Source: Durusdinium trenchii
Taxonomy: Eukaryota > Sar > Dinophyceae > Suessiales > Symbiodiniaceae
Assembly (NCBI GenBank): GCA_963970005.1
Contig: CAXAMN010003558.1
Location: 80,553 to 144,552 of the forward strand
Direction: 5' to 3'
Length of the DNA stretch: 64,000 nucleotides
In this document: positions 22,776 through 35,159 of the stretch, piece after piece
How the letters are laid out: every line of letters begins with the position of its first letter
How positions within the stretch are numbered: the first letter of the stretch is position 1
The notes under the pieces: generated by a model
The model's database searches: none
What the model was told of the DNA's origin: nothing
Seen by the model: the letters and a program-made list of their open reading frames with translations, nothing else
Made by a program: the position numbers and the translations under genes

Positions 22776-22879
22776 CTCCAGCCGGACCTGCCCGCCGCCT
22801 TAAGAGTAGAAATTTTATAAAGACGTCGAATTGAAGTGTTAGAAGTGTTTTTTTTTCGTAGGTGAGACTTAGTAGGTGA

Positions 22880-23030
22880 CTTAGTAGGAGTAGTATAGGA
22901 GGAGGAGGAGGAGTAGTAGTAGTAGGAGTAGTAGAAGGTAGTAGTAGGTAGTAGGTGGCAGTTGTAGTAGTAGTTGTAGTAGGTGGTAGTAGTTGTAGTA
23001 GTAGTTGATGATGATGATGTGATAGTAGCG
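22880..23030. repeat. Trinucleotide-rich tract (GTA/GGA, then GAT)
   Basis: Irregular GTAGTAGTAGGA runs followed by GATGATGATG. Simple-sequence DNA. Confidence 0.85.
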
Positions 23031-23639
23031 ATGATGGTAAAGATTATGTTGGAAGATGATGTGAGCAGATGTCCTTTGGGAAGAAACCCTTCGCAGGTGC
23101 TTTCGGGAAAAACTTGTGGTTGCGCACCGTTAGATTTCAATAGACCTTTGTCAAACAGTTTGCGTACTTTCAGCGCCCTGCTTACAAGTTCAAGAAAGCC
23201 TCAAGAAATGAAAACGACCACGCACAGGACTCGACATCCATCGCGCTGACTCCATGTGGTTGAATTCCGTCCACTTGAAAACTGCAGATCCGCAGCTCTT
23301 GACACACTGCATGTCTTTGAGGTTTGGATGGTTTGGGTCTGGGTGCTGTGCAGCCTGGGTGGGCTTGACACATTTTGTTCATCTTTGTTCTACAAAACTG
23401 GTACAGTATTGTAAATTGTTCCGATACACATTCTGCAATCAAGAGTTCCAGGTAGAACTGTTTTTGTGCAGATGGTACGTATGCCAGCCTGCAGTTTTTG
23501 TTTGAATATGCTTTTCTCGTGTAGATACATGGAGACCAGGTGGTTATGGAGACCAGGCGGTTGGAGGCTTCTCTCATTTTCATCTACGGATTTTTTTATT
23601 CCCGAAAGCACCTGCGAAGGGTTTTTCCTTAAGCACTGC

Positions 23640-24190
23640 TGCCTATTTCATCTTCCTTAATCTCTTTCTCTTACTTCATCTTCCCCACTCTCTCTTCCTT
23701 ACTCTCTTTCTCTTACTTCATCTTCCCCACTCTCTCTTCCTGACTCTCTTTATCCTACTTCACCTTCCTTACTTCATATTCTTTACTAACTTTCTCCTAC
23801 TTCACCCTCACAACATCATCATCTAATCATCACCTCATAGGTTATTAATCTCATATCATATCATATTATATCATATCAGGTTATAATATCATATCACATC
23901 ACATCAATGTCATAACATATCATATCATATCATGTTTTAATATCATATCACATCACATCAATGTCAGATCATATCATCTCATATCATGTGATAAAATAAT
24001 ATCACATCACAACATAACATATGAAGTAGAAGTATCAGATCAACAATATCAAAGTACATCAGAAGTAGATATTGATAGGTAGGTATTGATAAGTGGGTAT
24101 AGACAGGTAGGTGTAGGTAGGTAGGTGTAGATAGGTAGGTGAAGATAGGTAGGTGAAGATAGGTAGGTGTAGACATCTTCCTTAAGACAC
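23640..24190. repeat. Run of low-complexity blocks
   Basis: Three adjacent simple repeats. CTTCCT/CTCTTT pyrimidine repeats fill 23640-23800, ATCATATCAT-type units 23820-24015, and GTAGGTAGGTGTAGATAG-type units 24065-24175. Confidence 0.85.
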
Positions 24191-24249
24191 CTACCCAACT
24201 TCACCTACCCAACTTCTTCTTTATTCTTCTCTTTAGGCGGCGGGGCGGT

Positions 24250-24565
24250 GCGAGCAGGTCTTACGAAACGCAACCCTCTCGTGGAATCGTGGCCATCGAT
24301 CGCGCGCGCGTGTGGTGAGACGCGAATCGCGTTTGTCCGTGAGCAACCCTCTGCGGAGATCGTGCGTGTCGATCGCGCGAACGTGTGGTGAAACGTACAT
24401 TTTTGGTGTGCGCGGTGCGTTCCGCCATTATAATTCTGGTGACAAGGTTTTGTCGATTTTGCGTTTCCCCATTGTAATTCTGGTTTCAAGGTTTGCCCTC
24501 GAGCAACCCTCTGCGGAGATCGTGCGTGTCGAGTGCACGAACGTGTGGTGAAACGTACATTTTGT
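24250..24565. repeat. Inverted relative of the 73-bp repeat, about 3 spaced copies
   Basis: GAGCAACCCTCTGCGGAGAT followed by CGTGCGTGTCGA and CGAACGTGTGGTGAAACGTA recurs near 24340 and 24500, with a diverged copy near 24255. It is the reverse complement of the motif at 22588-22775. Confidence 0.78.
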
Positions 24566-24579
24566 CTGAGCGCGGCTGG

Positions 24580-25015
24580 GCGCACCATTATAATTCTGGT
24601 CACAAGGATGTCGCCAATGTGCGGTCCGGACCGCATACTCATTGGGAAATGTGATTCCAAGGTCTGTGCCCGGTCTGTGCCCGGATCGTTCCCCCATTAT
24701 AGTTCTGGTCGCAATGATGTCGTGAATGTCACCTCTGAACTTTCTACAATGCGCGCTCTGGACGTCATACTCGTTGGGAACCGCGATTTCATGGTTTGTG
24801 CTCGGATCGTTTCCCCATTGTAATTCTGGTCACAACGATGTCTCCAATGTGTGCTGTGGACTTCATACTCGTTGGGAAATGCGATTTCATGGTCTGTGCC
24901 CNNNNNNNNNNGATGTCGCGAATGTGCGCTGCGGACTTCATACTCGTTGGGAAATGCGATTCCATGGTCTGTGCCCGGAGCGTTCCCCCATTGTAATTCT
25001 GGCTCGAAGGTGTTC
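24580..25015. repeat. Roughly 100-bp tandem repeat with a 10-N gap
   Basis: About four to five units built from CATTGTAATTCTGGTCACAA, then GATGTCTCCAATGTG, TTCATACTCGTTGGGAAATG and CATGGTCTGTGCCCGGA. The 10 Ns at 24902-24911 fall inside a unit, so copy number is probably collapsed. Confidence 0.8.
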
Positions 25016-25545
25016 CTGTGTCATCGCTCGGAGCGTAGTTACATTGTGTTTTGCAAGCTTTGGTTGCTAATCGCCTTATAGTTCTGGCTCGAAGGTGTTC
25101 CTGTGTCATCGTTTGGTGCGCAGTTACGTGGTGTTTTGCAAGCTTTGGTTGCTAATCGCCTTATAATTGCTACTGCAATGGTTTCCAACGTACTTTTTTC
25201 CAAGTTTTACCGCTTTCATTTTTCTTATAAATCTCTTTTAAAAAACGCTTCGAAATCGCAATTTTTGGAGCTTGGACGTCGAGATCCGGTTTTGGGAGGC
25301 TATTCTCTGTGCTTGCGGTGCGCAGTTACATGGTGTTTTGCAATCTTTGGTTGCTAATCGCCTTATAGTTCTGGCTCGAAGGTGTTCCTGTGTCATCGTT
25401 CGGTGCGTAGTTACATGGTGTTTTACACGCTTTGGTTGCTATTCGCCTTATAGTTCTGGCTCGAAGGTGTTCCTGTGTCATCGTTCAGTGCGTAGTTACG
25501 TGGTGTTTTGCAATCTTTTGTTGCTAATCGCCTTATAATTGCTGC
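25016..25545. repeat. Roughly 85-bp tandem repeat, about 5 copies in two blocks
   Basis: Units run TTATAGTTCTGGCTCGAAGG, TGTTCCTGTGTCATCG, GTAGTTACATGGTGTTTTGC and TTTGGTTGCTAATCGCC. The blocks (25016-25170 and 25315-25545) are separated by unique-looking AT-rich sequence. Confidence 0.8.
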
Positions 25546-25555
25546 TGCAATGGTT

Positions 25556-25795
25556 TCCACCATGTCTGGTGTAAACCATGTCTGGTGTAAACGGTGTCTG
25601 GTGTAAACGCTGTCTGGTGTAAACTGTCTATGGTGTAAACTTTTTCTGGTGTAAACCTTTGTTGGCTTTGTCTGGTGTAAACGACGTCTGGTGTAAACCG
25701 TGTCTGGTGTATACGGTGTCTGGTGTAAACGCTGTCTGGTGTAAACTGTCTCTGCTGTAAACTCTTTCTGGTGTAAACCTTTGTCGGTTTACCTG
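25556..25795. repeat. 15-16-bp tandem repeat, about 14 copies
   Basis: Units of the form CGGTGTCTGGTGTAAAC with small length changes. On the - strand they produce a long frame of TPDTVYTRHGLHQ-like peptide; I treat this as a by-product of the repeat. Confidence 0.85.
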
Positions 25796-26514
25796 ATAAC
25801 CGATAAAATTGTGCAAACAGAGCTCTATAGACATCTTTTTTTTGTTCGATTGTTGGACTTGAATGATATTCTTTGCTTGTTGTGATTTGACCTGAAAGAC
25901 CAGTTTCGTTTCCAGAGACATTGAGTCTTTTGAACAGGTTGAGCGGCAACAAGTGGGACCAAATGAAAGTGGACACCACGCAATGGAATTCCAGGAGGCC
26001 GGCATGTCGATGCCACATATAGTCACCAGCCACGAAGTTACAAGTATCGGCGAAAAGCTGTGAATTGGCTATTGCAAAGTGTCGTGACCAAACTGATTAG
26101 AAGGACCTGGGTCCACGACCGGAAGTTGTCCGAAGTCGACCCTTGTTCCAGCTGAACGTGCAGAGACTCCACAAGGCACGAGATCCACGACCGAGAGTTG
26201 TTCGAAGTCGATCCTGTTCCGACTGGGTGTGCAACTATATCTGATAACCGACAAAACAACATGAGTTGAACTGTGGGTAATTTGTTTTGTTTTTCAAGTG
26301 TTGCATTTGTATGAGCATTGGTTGTCCTGATGCCAGGTTGGGACGTGCGATTTCGCACACTTCAGCGGCTCTTACTACCGGGACTAGCGTTTGAGCTCGA
26401 CCGGCGCTGGATAAAAAAGAATCGACCGGGACTACCGTTTGGGCTCCGAAGTACAGTGCAACAGAATATACATTAATAGATTTGGTAATAACGTGATAAT
26501 AGTATCATAATCAT

Positions 26515-26552
26515 AATGTATATATATATATATAGATATATATATATATATT
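26515..26552. repeat. TA microsatellite
   Basis: Nearly pure TATATA run. Other TA runs of similar kind occur near 5648, 19150, 32240, 58060 and 60907. Confidence 0.85.
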
Positions 26553-26723
26553 ATATATTGTGTCATCTCATCATCATCTCATTTTGTTTCATCTTAATGT
26601 TTTGAATCATCATATATCATCTCTTCATTTCTTTAGTGCTCATTCATCTTCTGTTACTTCGCTTTTCTTCCCTTCTATTTGTTCTCTTCCGCCTACTTGC
26701 TTTCGGGCCACCCTGTCGTCTAG

Positions 26724-29700
26724 TTGGGACCACGGCCCGCCACCTGGACGACGCGAGTACGACCAGCACGCAAGCTGGACGAGACTCGCAGGTGGGAGAA
26801 GTTCAAGGAAATCACCTGGGAAAAGATGGAGGAGAAGGGTGAGTTTGTCCCAGGCAGTCTTTTTGCAGACAGTTGTTGGTCTTTCCACAATTTGGGCAGT
26901 GACAGATCTAGTGGCTTGAGAGGCAACACAGTCGAGTTCACTGCAATTACCGTAGACATCCGTAGATCGTATGATTCAAAAAACGGTCTTGCAGTTGATG
27001 CAACTCGATGCTCAGTTTGTTGATGTTCCAAGCTGGTTGAGACTAATTGATTGGAAACAGAATGACGAGTGACTCCGAGTGACCATTTCACGAAATCTCA
27101 GGTGAACCGTCTCTAAAACTCCCATTGTTGCATCCTTCTTGGATCAGGCACCTACTATCTCACTGGCCCCTTCAATGGCTGGAACTTTGTTCGGACGCCA
27201 AGCAAGCGATGGTCGAATCAGGAGTTCCAGGTGGATTCTGGTGTGTGGGTTTGTTCATGGTGTTTGGTGGGTGTTTCATGGTGTTTGTTTGCATGTTTTA
27301 AGACAACTTCCCCCTTGGTACACTGGAGAGGTTGGTCACGAGAAGCGGCATGTGTTCTTGGTCACTGAAAGGGTCGAGACGGACTTCCCCCTTGGCACAC
27401 CCGCGCTCCGGCGGAACGGCGCTGCGGTCGCCGCTGGTTCGGCGACCGGGTGTGCCGTACTGTCGAGGTGGAGATGGAGATCGACAGCAGTGGACCACGA
27501 AGGAGTGGCTGGTGGATTGGCTCGTGCTTTTTTGGAGGTTGGCCTTTCTTGGGAAAACTGCTTGAAACTGCTTCACACGTCACAAGTGACGGCTGTTCTT
27601 TCTGTCAAATGGCCTGGAGAATGACCGCCATTGGAGTGGGAAGTAGATCACTTCCTCAGCTGGGGTGCGTAAAGCTCGTTTGGAGCCCAGACAGTCTACT
27701 AGCAAAAGGAACCTAGTAGCGATGGCCTCCAGCCTAAGAGCGACGGACCCCCAAGATCGTCCTGAAAGACTATGTGTGGACTAAGTCCGGGAGTTTTTCT
27801 GTGAGCTTTCAAGATGTGGGCACCTTGGTACTTCGGAAGTCAATCGATTTCCCTCTCCCCTCTATCAACTATACTAGAGGGACTGAAGCACTTGCTGACC
27901 CCGCCCAACGAGACCATTTTTGACACCACTGCAACTCCATGCCCTGTGAGATGTGAGACCAGATCATTCGATCAGATTATTCGATGATCAGTGGTGCAAA
28001 AAAATAGAGCTTCAGCTTTCCCAAACTGTGCAAAGGTGCGGCAACTCTTTCTGATGCAGTGAGTCTAGTCTTCAAGGGACAATTCTTCTTGTGTTGCTGT
28101 AGGAGACGCAAAGGATGGTTCAGTGCTGAGGCCGGAGTTTTTGCTCGGGTGTTTCCTGCCGCAGGATGGTGAAGTTGATTGACCGTCGTCCACTTCACTG
28201 AGCCATTTGGAAGCTGAACAAAACGGTCAAGAGACGAAAGAATTGCACATGTTCTTATACTGTACTTATTATATAATCTTATATACATCGAATTTCTGGG
28301 ACAAGATGTTTTTAACCCCTCCAACTACGCCTCACAGGGTGCTCATTCAGGTCTTGACACAGGTTTTGCTTGGCCTCGGCGCAAAGAATAGTCCAGATGG
28401 CCCAGCAGATGGTGGAGGTTCTCTTATCTAAGACGGGTTTCGACGGGTGTCGGTCCCATGTTTCAGGCCTCCAGCGGAGGTCCCAGTCATTCCCTCCTTC
28501 GTCAGACGGAGCTGACGAGACCGGGACCAGACGATGGGTCAACGCAACGGCACCTTCTTCTCACCGCAGGTCCAGGTGTCCTCCTTACCCATGGAGTTCT
28601 GCGTGGTTCGAAACCAGGAACGCCGGGGGGGGGGGCACGCGGCACGCCCAGGGGGTCACGGCGGTGAGGGGTGAAGTAGGGTGAAATGATGAGTCTTTGC
28701 CAACCCAAAACGGGCCCTGGGAGGTTGGAATATGAAGGGATACTGAGGTTGGGATGGACCTTTAAGGGGTGGAGCAGAGTTTTCTGCCCAAAGAACTCAA
28801 AGGGGCGGAGAAGGTGTTGGTCAATGCTCGTTCTTTTTGCGGGGAAATGGGCGAAATGGTCCTAAGGGTTTGCAAAGGGGTCCAGAAAGAATGTGGGAGG
28901 AATGTGAACGAATGTTCAGGGTTGTGGCCCCAACGGCTGTAGGATCTTTTGCACAATCAGGATTTGCCCAACACTTCAACATGACCTGGCGCTGAAGGAA
29001 GCGTTTGTTTTCTGCAAAGTACATGACCCAAGAGAGGTTTGTGTGATTGGCCCCACTCTGAGACTCAAACCAATCTCCTCTCGAAAGCTTTGGCTTTCAT
29101 GCCGGTTTCAGTCGGTGAATTAGCCAGAGCCACGTGCATTTCTTCTGAAGACGTGGTTTTATCACACTAGTCACTAGTCATAATCTATGACTGAGCAATT
29201 GCAGCCCAATTGAGCAATTAGGCTTCGTTATGTCCTCAGCCCTCACTGGTGTTCTGTTCAAGTCAATTTGGACCTTTCGAAGTTCCTTGGACATTTGTCC
29301 AACACCTCCGGTCCATGACGAGCTCGCATGAGGAGTCTTGTCCTTTGAGTGTGTTGGTCAGGTGAACCACTCTTTGTATGAACACGTTGCAGAAGCGAAC
29401 ATTGGAGGACAAGGAAGCCGTAAGCTTCCGTAACCCCCCTCCAAGATTTCAAGTACTGCAAGTACTGCAAGTATCACAAGCAGCATAAAATTGGTTGAAT
29501 AGAAAGCCTTGGGTCACCTTTGCCAACCGCACCGGGAGCGCATGTAAGCATCTGGAAGCACGTCTGACCGTCGCATGAGTATTGTTCGGTGTGTCAACCT
29601 CCCAACAGAACCGCAAAACATCAAAACAAAGACACCACCTAGACTCTAAACGTTCATCAGGAGGCATATGTTCATCGAAATGTTCATGAATGTTCACTTT

Positions 29701-30438
29701 TCCCGGAATCCCGGAGTCCTTTGTTCTCCACGTTTGTTCTGTCCTTTATAGAGATCCAAAGAGTTTTTGACCCTTCGTCGTTCGCCAGGATTTTCGCCAA
29801 GCGATCTACCCGGAGGCCCGGTAATCTCGCAGTGATCTCGCGCGGTGCTCTGGGGCCGGTTGGTCGCTTCCGGCCGGTGAGCTGGGAGCGACCGCCGGTG
29901 TCAAGAGGAAATGCATTTGGAGATATTTGGAGAGACACCAACCCAAATTCGGATCATAGTTCTATCAATTTCTATCATATTCTATCTAGGACGTTAGATG
30001 ACATTAGGTATTTGTTTGGACATCTTTTGGGGGGATCTACAACTGCCCTTCCTCCGGATCTATGCATGGTGCCCATGCAGGTGCCGCCCGGCACAGCGAA
30101 GGCTTCGCAGCACTCGGCCATTTGTGGCCCGGGGTCCCCAGAGTCGCCAGGTGAGATAGTCCAGTTCAGTTCATTCATCTTCAACATCATGTTTCATTCA
30201 TCTCACGATCAAACGATGAAACCTGATTAAACGATCAAACGATCAACCCATGTTTTCGTGCTTTCTACATGTTTACAGAACATATGGTAAAATGATGTAA
30301 ACTGTAGATGAGGCGTTGGAATTGAAGCTGGCTCGATTTGGGAGGGGGTGGGTTGATCCGATCGGACTGGTCCAGATGAAAAAGACCAACCCGAAAACCG
30401 CAGTAGAGTTTTTTTTGACTGATGTTCGAGATCATCAT

Positions 30439-30469
<31 letters not shown>

Positions 30470-32765
30470 AGCAGCAAACATAGTGTCAGTATGTGTCAGT
30501 TCTTTTCTTTCCGCGAAGGGTCTTCAAAGTGTGAATGGCCGGATGAGTATTTTTGCACCCAGGTCCTGATGAGGGCGACAACACCTGGCAGATCGAGGAA
30601 TCGGTCGCCGAGTCGATGGCCCGTTGATTCATAAACGGCCAACCCCGCTTGGAGGCCTGGAGATGGCCGGTGGTTTCAAGCCATCAGCAGTCTACGTGAT
30701 TCACATGAATTCATCATGATTTAAAGGTTTAGGATTTTTTTGTTCCACAGGGTCCTGCTAGTGTTTCCAAGCCCAGGAGATGTGTGCATGGTAGGGAGAA
30801 AGATAGAGACTGTCGTCTCCGACTCTTTGACTTTGTCGTCGAATTGGAGTTTCCTGCGCACTTTTGTGGAATGTCTTGTCCCAAAAGATCCCAAAGGGAT
30901 ATAAAGTGGAATTGGTTTTGGAATCCCTGAAGGAATATCCTGTACGGATGGAAGGCCTTATGGCCAGTATAGATCTTGATTTTAGTTGAGTTTGAATTTA
31001 GTTGAGTTTGAGGGTCCCTGGGACGGGATCGGGCCTTTCAATTTGTAGTGATGTAATGTTTAATCCCTGGGGAATGTCGAAATAAAGTCTCGGCCACCGG
31101 CATTTTGTAGAAGGAAATTTTGTTACATGTTTGAAGCAAGGCCAGTCATTTTGTAGAAAGGCAACAAAAAATCAAAGTAATTATGTACTTTACTTCGAGT
31201 GATCCCCAGCATGACAGTCCAATCTGACAAATTTTCTGGCATGTATTGAAACATTATTTTGGCATTCTTTCTGGCATATTTTCTGACATTCTTTCTGACA
31301 ATATTTCCGGCATATCTTCTGACATTCTTTCTAGCGTATCTTCTGACACTCTTTCTTCTGACATTATTTCTGACAGTTTTTTCCGGGAAATATTTTGTGA
31401 CATTCTTTCTGGCATCTCTTCTGGCATGCTTTCCGGCATATCTTCTGACATGCTTTCTGGCATATCTTTTGACACTCTATCCGGCAGGCATATCTTCTGA
31501 CACTCTTTCTTGCATATCTTCTGACACTTTTTCTGACACTCTTTCTGGCTTCTCTTCTCACATTCATTCTGGCATATACCGAGATATCTTTGGCACTCTT
31601 TCTGACACTCTATCTCGCATATTCTTCTGACATTCTATCTTACATTCTTTCTGGTGTTCTATCTGGCATATCTCCTGACTCGCGGTTGGGCTCCGGCGGG
31701 GAACGCTCCCAGCCGAAGCTCGCGGTTGAGGTCCGCCGGGGAACACTGCCAGCCGAAGCTCGCGGTGGAGGTCTGACGGGGAATACTGCCCGCCGAAGCT
31801 CGCGGTTGAGGTCCGGCAGCGAACGCTTCCATCCGGAGCTGGCGGTCGAGGTCCGGCGGGGAACGCTGCCCTCCTGCACTTGCGGTTGATGTCCCGCGGG
31901 GAACACTGCCATCCGACACTTGCGGTTGAGGAGGCCGAGGACCAAGAGGACCAGGACGAGGAGGCGGAGAAGGAGAAACAAGGCAGCTGACATAAAATCG
32001 CACAACCCTCACCTGACAGGTGGGGACAACTTAATTTTGTAGTATCCCCATGTTTGTAAGAACATGTGAGACTTTGTAATTAACTTTATCATAGTATTTT
32101 ATATTGTAAGTTCTTTATAGTTTCCTCTTGACATTATATACTTGTACTATACATAGAATGACGGTGCCCATCCTTTGGCTCTTTTGCCATCACCAGTCAG
32201 CGCACTGCAAAATGAATTGCCCGAGTTTGCAATCGTTGCCCATATATATATATATACCTTAGGTTTGACCATCCATTTTGTAGTGCACTTTGCCCTCCTT
32301 GTTTTCGAAGATGATATATGACTCAGCGGTGTCATTGTATAATGAGTGTTTTCTGGTTCCTTGAAATTTATAGTGCCAAATCCATCAATTCCCTGTTATT
32401 CCAACGGGGATGTTTTGGACGAATCTAACGTGGGTGAACATCAGGCTTTCCGCTCAAAACGGATCTGGATAGAAAAGGTCTCCTTAAGCTTGGCAGTCAG
32501 TGGATATTCCAACCAATGAGGATGCCATACACTTTTGCGAAAGGCTGCAGCTCCTCGAAGGCAAGGGTCCCACTTCCATCGACTGGGGCCTCTCTTCCAT
32601 TGGTTGGAACCTGAAGGTTTTGAGGAAAGTGGCCACACGGCCCATCCTGAGATCCGCCAGGACCTTCGAGGTTCGACCTACAAGATCTCTTTCTACCGTG
32701 ATCCGGAAGACTGTGCCACTTGGCTACATGGTGCGACCAAATTTGTTGAAAATGAATCATATTGA
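26724..32765 (+). CDS. GPFNGW-domain protein gene, seven exons recognised
   Basis: Exons: 26724-26838 (RRWEKFKEITWEKMEEK), 27148-27230 (TYYLTGPFNGWNFVRTPSKR), 27468-27502 (VEVEMEIDSSGPR), 29789-29820 (DFRQAIYPEA), 30081-30150 (VPPGTAKASQHSAICGPGSP), 30563-30597 (PDEGDNTWQIE) and 32661-32765 (DLRGSTYKISFYRDPEDCAT..., stop). The order GPFNGW, DFxQxIYP, GP, WxI, YKIxFYRDPED suggests one beta-sandwich domain, loosely like glycogen-binding or E-set domains; that resemblance is inference. Phases fit at a-b, b-c, f-g and g-h. At least one exon is missing between 27502 and 29789, and the 29820/30081 join does not fit. Donors GT and GA are used (GA at 30598), with AG|G junctions. A two-part tandem-repeat element sits in the last intron. 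Exon-like GC-rich frames near 28380-28670 are not placed. Substrate and location unknown. Confidence 0.6.
27694..27730 (-). repeat. CTAGTAG-family dispersed repeat, short copy 4
   Basis: TCTACTAGCAAAAGGAACC followed by TAGTAGCGATGGC. A diverged fragment of the family, inside an intron of the GPFNGW gene. Confidence 0.45.
30428..30476. repeat. (CAT)n/(CAG)n microsatellite
   Basis: About nine CAT triplets followed directly by about six CAG triplets, in an intron. Confidence 0.9.
31186..32025 (-). repeat. Two-part tandem-repeat element, copy 1
   Basis: Read on the - strand from 32025 it has four parts. It begins CCCCACCTGTCAGGTGAGGG, containing the palindrome CACCTG-N-CAGGTG. Next come six 40-bp units (31680-31937; core CGGACCTCAACCGCGAGC), then a 12-bp array (31246-31679) of ATGCCAGAAAGA-like units. 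The end is GATCACTCGAAGTAAAGTA. Both ends and the order of parts match the copy at 45121-45837 in the opposite orientation. In frame, the 12-bp array reads M-P/S-E-x tetrapeptides without stops. It lies in the intron between GPFNGW exons at 30597 and 32661. It could be a non-autonomous mobile element or a duplicated minisatellite locus; no transposase is visible. Confidence 0.72.
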
Positions 32766-33766
32766 ATGATCGAACAGATGAAACATGGAAATGGAGACCG
32801 CGGGTCGCCGGTGTGAGTTGTTGGACTCGTTGCCAACAGGGCACAGACTCCCTGGTCCCGGAGAAAAATTTGAAAACGAGCTACCAAGTACCAAAGTGAA
32901 TCAGAAACTCCCGCTTCAAGAGCCAGTGGTAACCACATTCTGTTCAGAGCACCTCAAAGCAGTTGCAACTCAATCTGTTTTTGACTGAGCTGCCTTGTTC
33001 GGCCTTGCTTCTTGATTTGGTTGGGTCCACCCTAGTGGATGGATATAGATTCTGTTTGTGCTGATTCTTGAAATGATTGAAACCATGATCCAGGCATACC
33101 AAGGGTCAGTCAGCAAAGTAAGACTGCTTGGCTAGTCATGTGTGATTTGAAGAATCGAGTTCCCTGCAAAAGTTTCTACCAATGCCGGTTTCACATATGG
33201 CCAGGCAGAGACGTTTTGCTGCCATCCATCTTTCCTCAGCAAACATATTAGACATGTTTAAACTGCTATTGAGTTATTAGTAGTCCTTCATGTCAGGAGC
33301 CTAGCTCAATGAGGATTGATTGGAAAAAGGCTGGGCAGCTGGAGACTGGAGATGGTTTCTTTTTGTTTTGTCTCGGTGGAGGGCCGATGGATAAGCCGAA
33401 AGTTGCTTGATTGTCCATCAGAGCCAAACCTTGTGAAGACTGACAGTCTGCTGGGTTTCGTCAGATGACAGGTCCGGAAGATGCGGAATGTTCCGATGAT
33501 TTACACAGGTTATATAAAGTTTAATATAGTTTATATAGTTTAGATAAAGTTTATGAATGTTCTTCGTGACATGGTTCACATTGAATCGCATGATCTTTGC
33601 AGTCCTTGCAATGCTAAAGCAACCAAACTGCAGATCATCTATTTTTAAGGCTTCATCAAGGACGTTTTGGTAGCTGAGTTACGGCAACTGCAGCTGCTTG
33701 CCCTGCTCCTTTCATTTGTGGAAATGGCATCCTCAATTCCTATGAATCCATGATTTTCCATGTCAG
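32766..33766. other. Stretch without a recognised gene
   Basis: Nothing coding or repetitive recognised apart from a local TATAGTTTA-type duplication near 33515-33550. Confidence 0.4.
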
Positions 33767-33913
33767 GTAGAGGAGGAGCGCCCATATGTAGAGCCCGAAG
33801 TCGCTTACTACATTAACAGCCAGTGCTGCACTCAGTTGAGCAAAATGCTACTGGTGATTGGAGCTTCTGACAAGAATAACCCAAGCTGGTACTGTTGTGC
33901 CGTGCTTCTTTAG
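33767..33913 (+). CDS. Uncharacterised exon ending in a stop
   Basis: After TGTCAG, a 48-codon frame reads VEEERPYVEPEVAYYINSQC, then SKMLLVIGASDKNNPSWYCC and a stop at 33911. It has no internal ATG early enough for a separate small gene, so it is probably a last exon. The first part looks most convincing. The host gene and family are unknown; it may follow the GPFNGW gene on the same strand. Confidence 0.4.
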   Translation, partial: VEEERPYVEPEVAYYINSQCCTQLSKMLLVIGASDKNNPSWYCCAVLL

Positions 33914-34172
33914 ATATACTGTATTGGAAACGAATTCCTCGGCGTTTATGCCTTGGCGCTTTGAAGCGCCCACCTTGACATAGGTCGCGCGCGCAAGAAC
34001 CTCACCGAAGAACCTCACCGAAGATTCACCGTTTTTACAGGGCTTGACGTGGCCGGGTGGCGGACCTTTTGCGGCAACATGTGGCATCACTTTTGGGGAG
34101 ACTGGTGCAAGTCATATGGGATTGGTGTCTAATTAAGAAGTCGCGACTCGGCGAAGGTGCGAAGGTCCTCAG

Positions 34173-34620
34173 GTGATGGATTTGGGTGTCAATTGGTTAC
34201 TGGGTAGATTGATGATACGAGCATGTGCGGCCTTTTGGGGGGAGCCAGGATCCGTTTTTGACTTGAGGTGCAATGACTTCAACCACAAGCTTGCGAGTCG
34301 AATGACCTTGGAGGCACGATTTCTACTTCGCGCTCTGTTTTGGATAAGACATCCACTTCAAATATATGCCCAGAAGAAGATCAGAAGAAGCTGGGAGAGA
34401 AGTTTGACGCGGGACGATCAAGCGAAAGACACATGCTATATAGGTGCTGTGAGGTATTGAGGTACTGTCATTGGTGGTACATGGTGGTGTCAATTCCAGA
34501 CATGACTTGTTCCTTGGTCGACCCACGGTCGCGTGGAACGGCGCGAGAGAGTCCACCCTCGAGACGAGGCACCACGAGTCCATCTGCAGGTGATGGTGTT
34601 AATCTCAGGTGTTTGTTTTA
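34173..34620 (+). CDS. Exon-like stretches, unknown gene
   Basis: Two short coding-like pieces: ICPEEDQKKLGEKFDAGRSS near 34360-34420, and a Pro/Ser/Arg-rich piece near 34508-34586 ending at CTGCAG|GTGATG. Frames overlap and cannot be joined. Low confidence. Confidence 0.25.
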
Positions 34621-35159
34621 ATGACTTATGGATGGACGTTTTCAGACCTGATTTCCCCAAGTGAAGTGAAAAAAGGAACAGCAAGTGATCTCGAAGAAAG
34701 AACCTGCCTCCTGTTTTGAAACAAGAACCTTATGGCATGGTTGATTTGCTCCTGGGTGCATGCCTTGTCACTGCCAGCGAGCCATAGGCTCAGACCCCAG
34801 ACGAAAACTTTTAGTGAAACGGACAAAGCGGACGTTAGCTAACCCTCCCACCCTTCAGCTTAGCCAATATTGATGAATCGTGTTCCACTGTTTTACTGGG
34901 TTGTCGGAGAATAGGGACATGAGATTTGCCATTCAGTTGGACAGTCCAAAAGATATAAAAGATTCAGAAGGTCTCAGTAACAGACGCCGCTTGAGGTTGT
35001 TGGTGGGTCACAGGTAGTAATAGCCCTTGGGTGCAACCATGGCGTACAGGCTTGCACTGGCACTTCATCCCCACTGCTAGAATTGGTTTACTCAGTCAGT
35101 TGGTTGTATGGGATTGTTTTGTTTTTTGCGTGACTTCCTGATGTAGTGGTTGGAAGTTC

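Noticed and set aside
22259-25795. Possible CRISPR-like array
   Set aside because: Repeats are directly tandem without unique spacers of constant size, and the genome is eukaryotic.
31254-31475. Protein gene of MPES/MPER repeats
   Set aside because: The open frame is explained by a 12-bp period. No start context or flanking non-repetitive coding sequence was found, so it is kept as a repeat feature.
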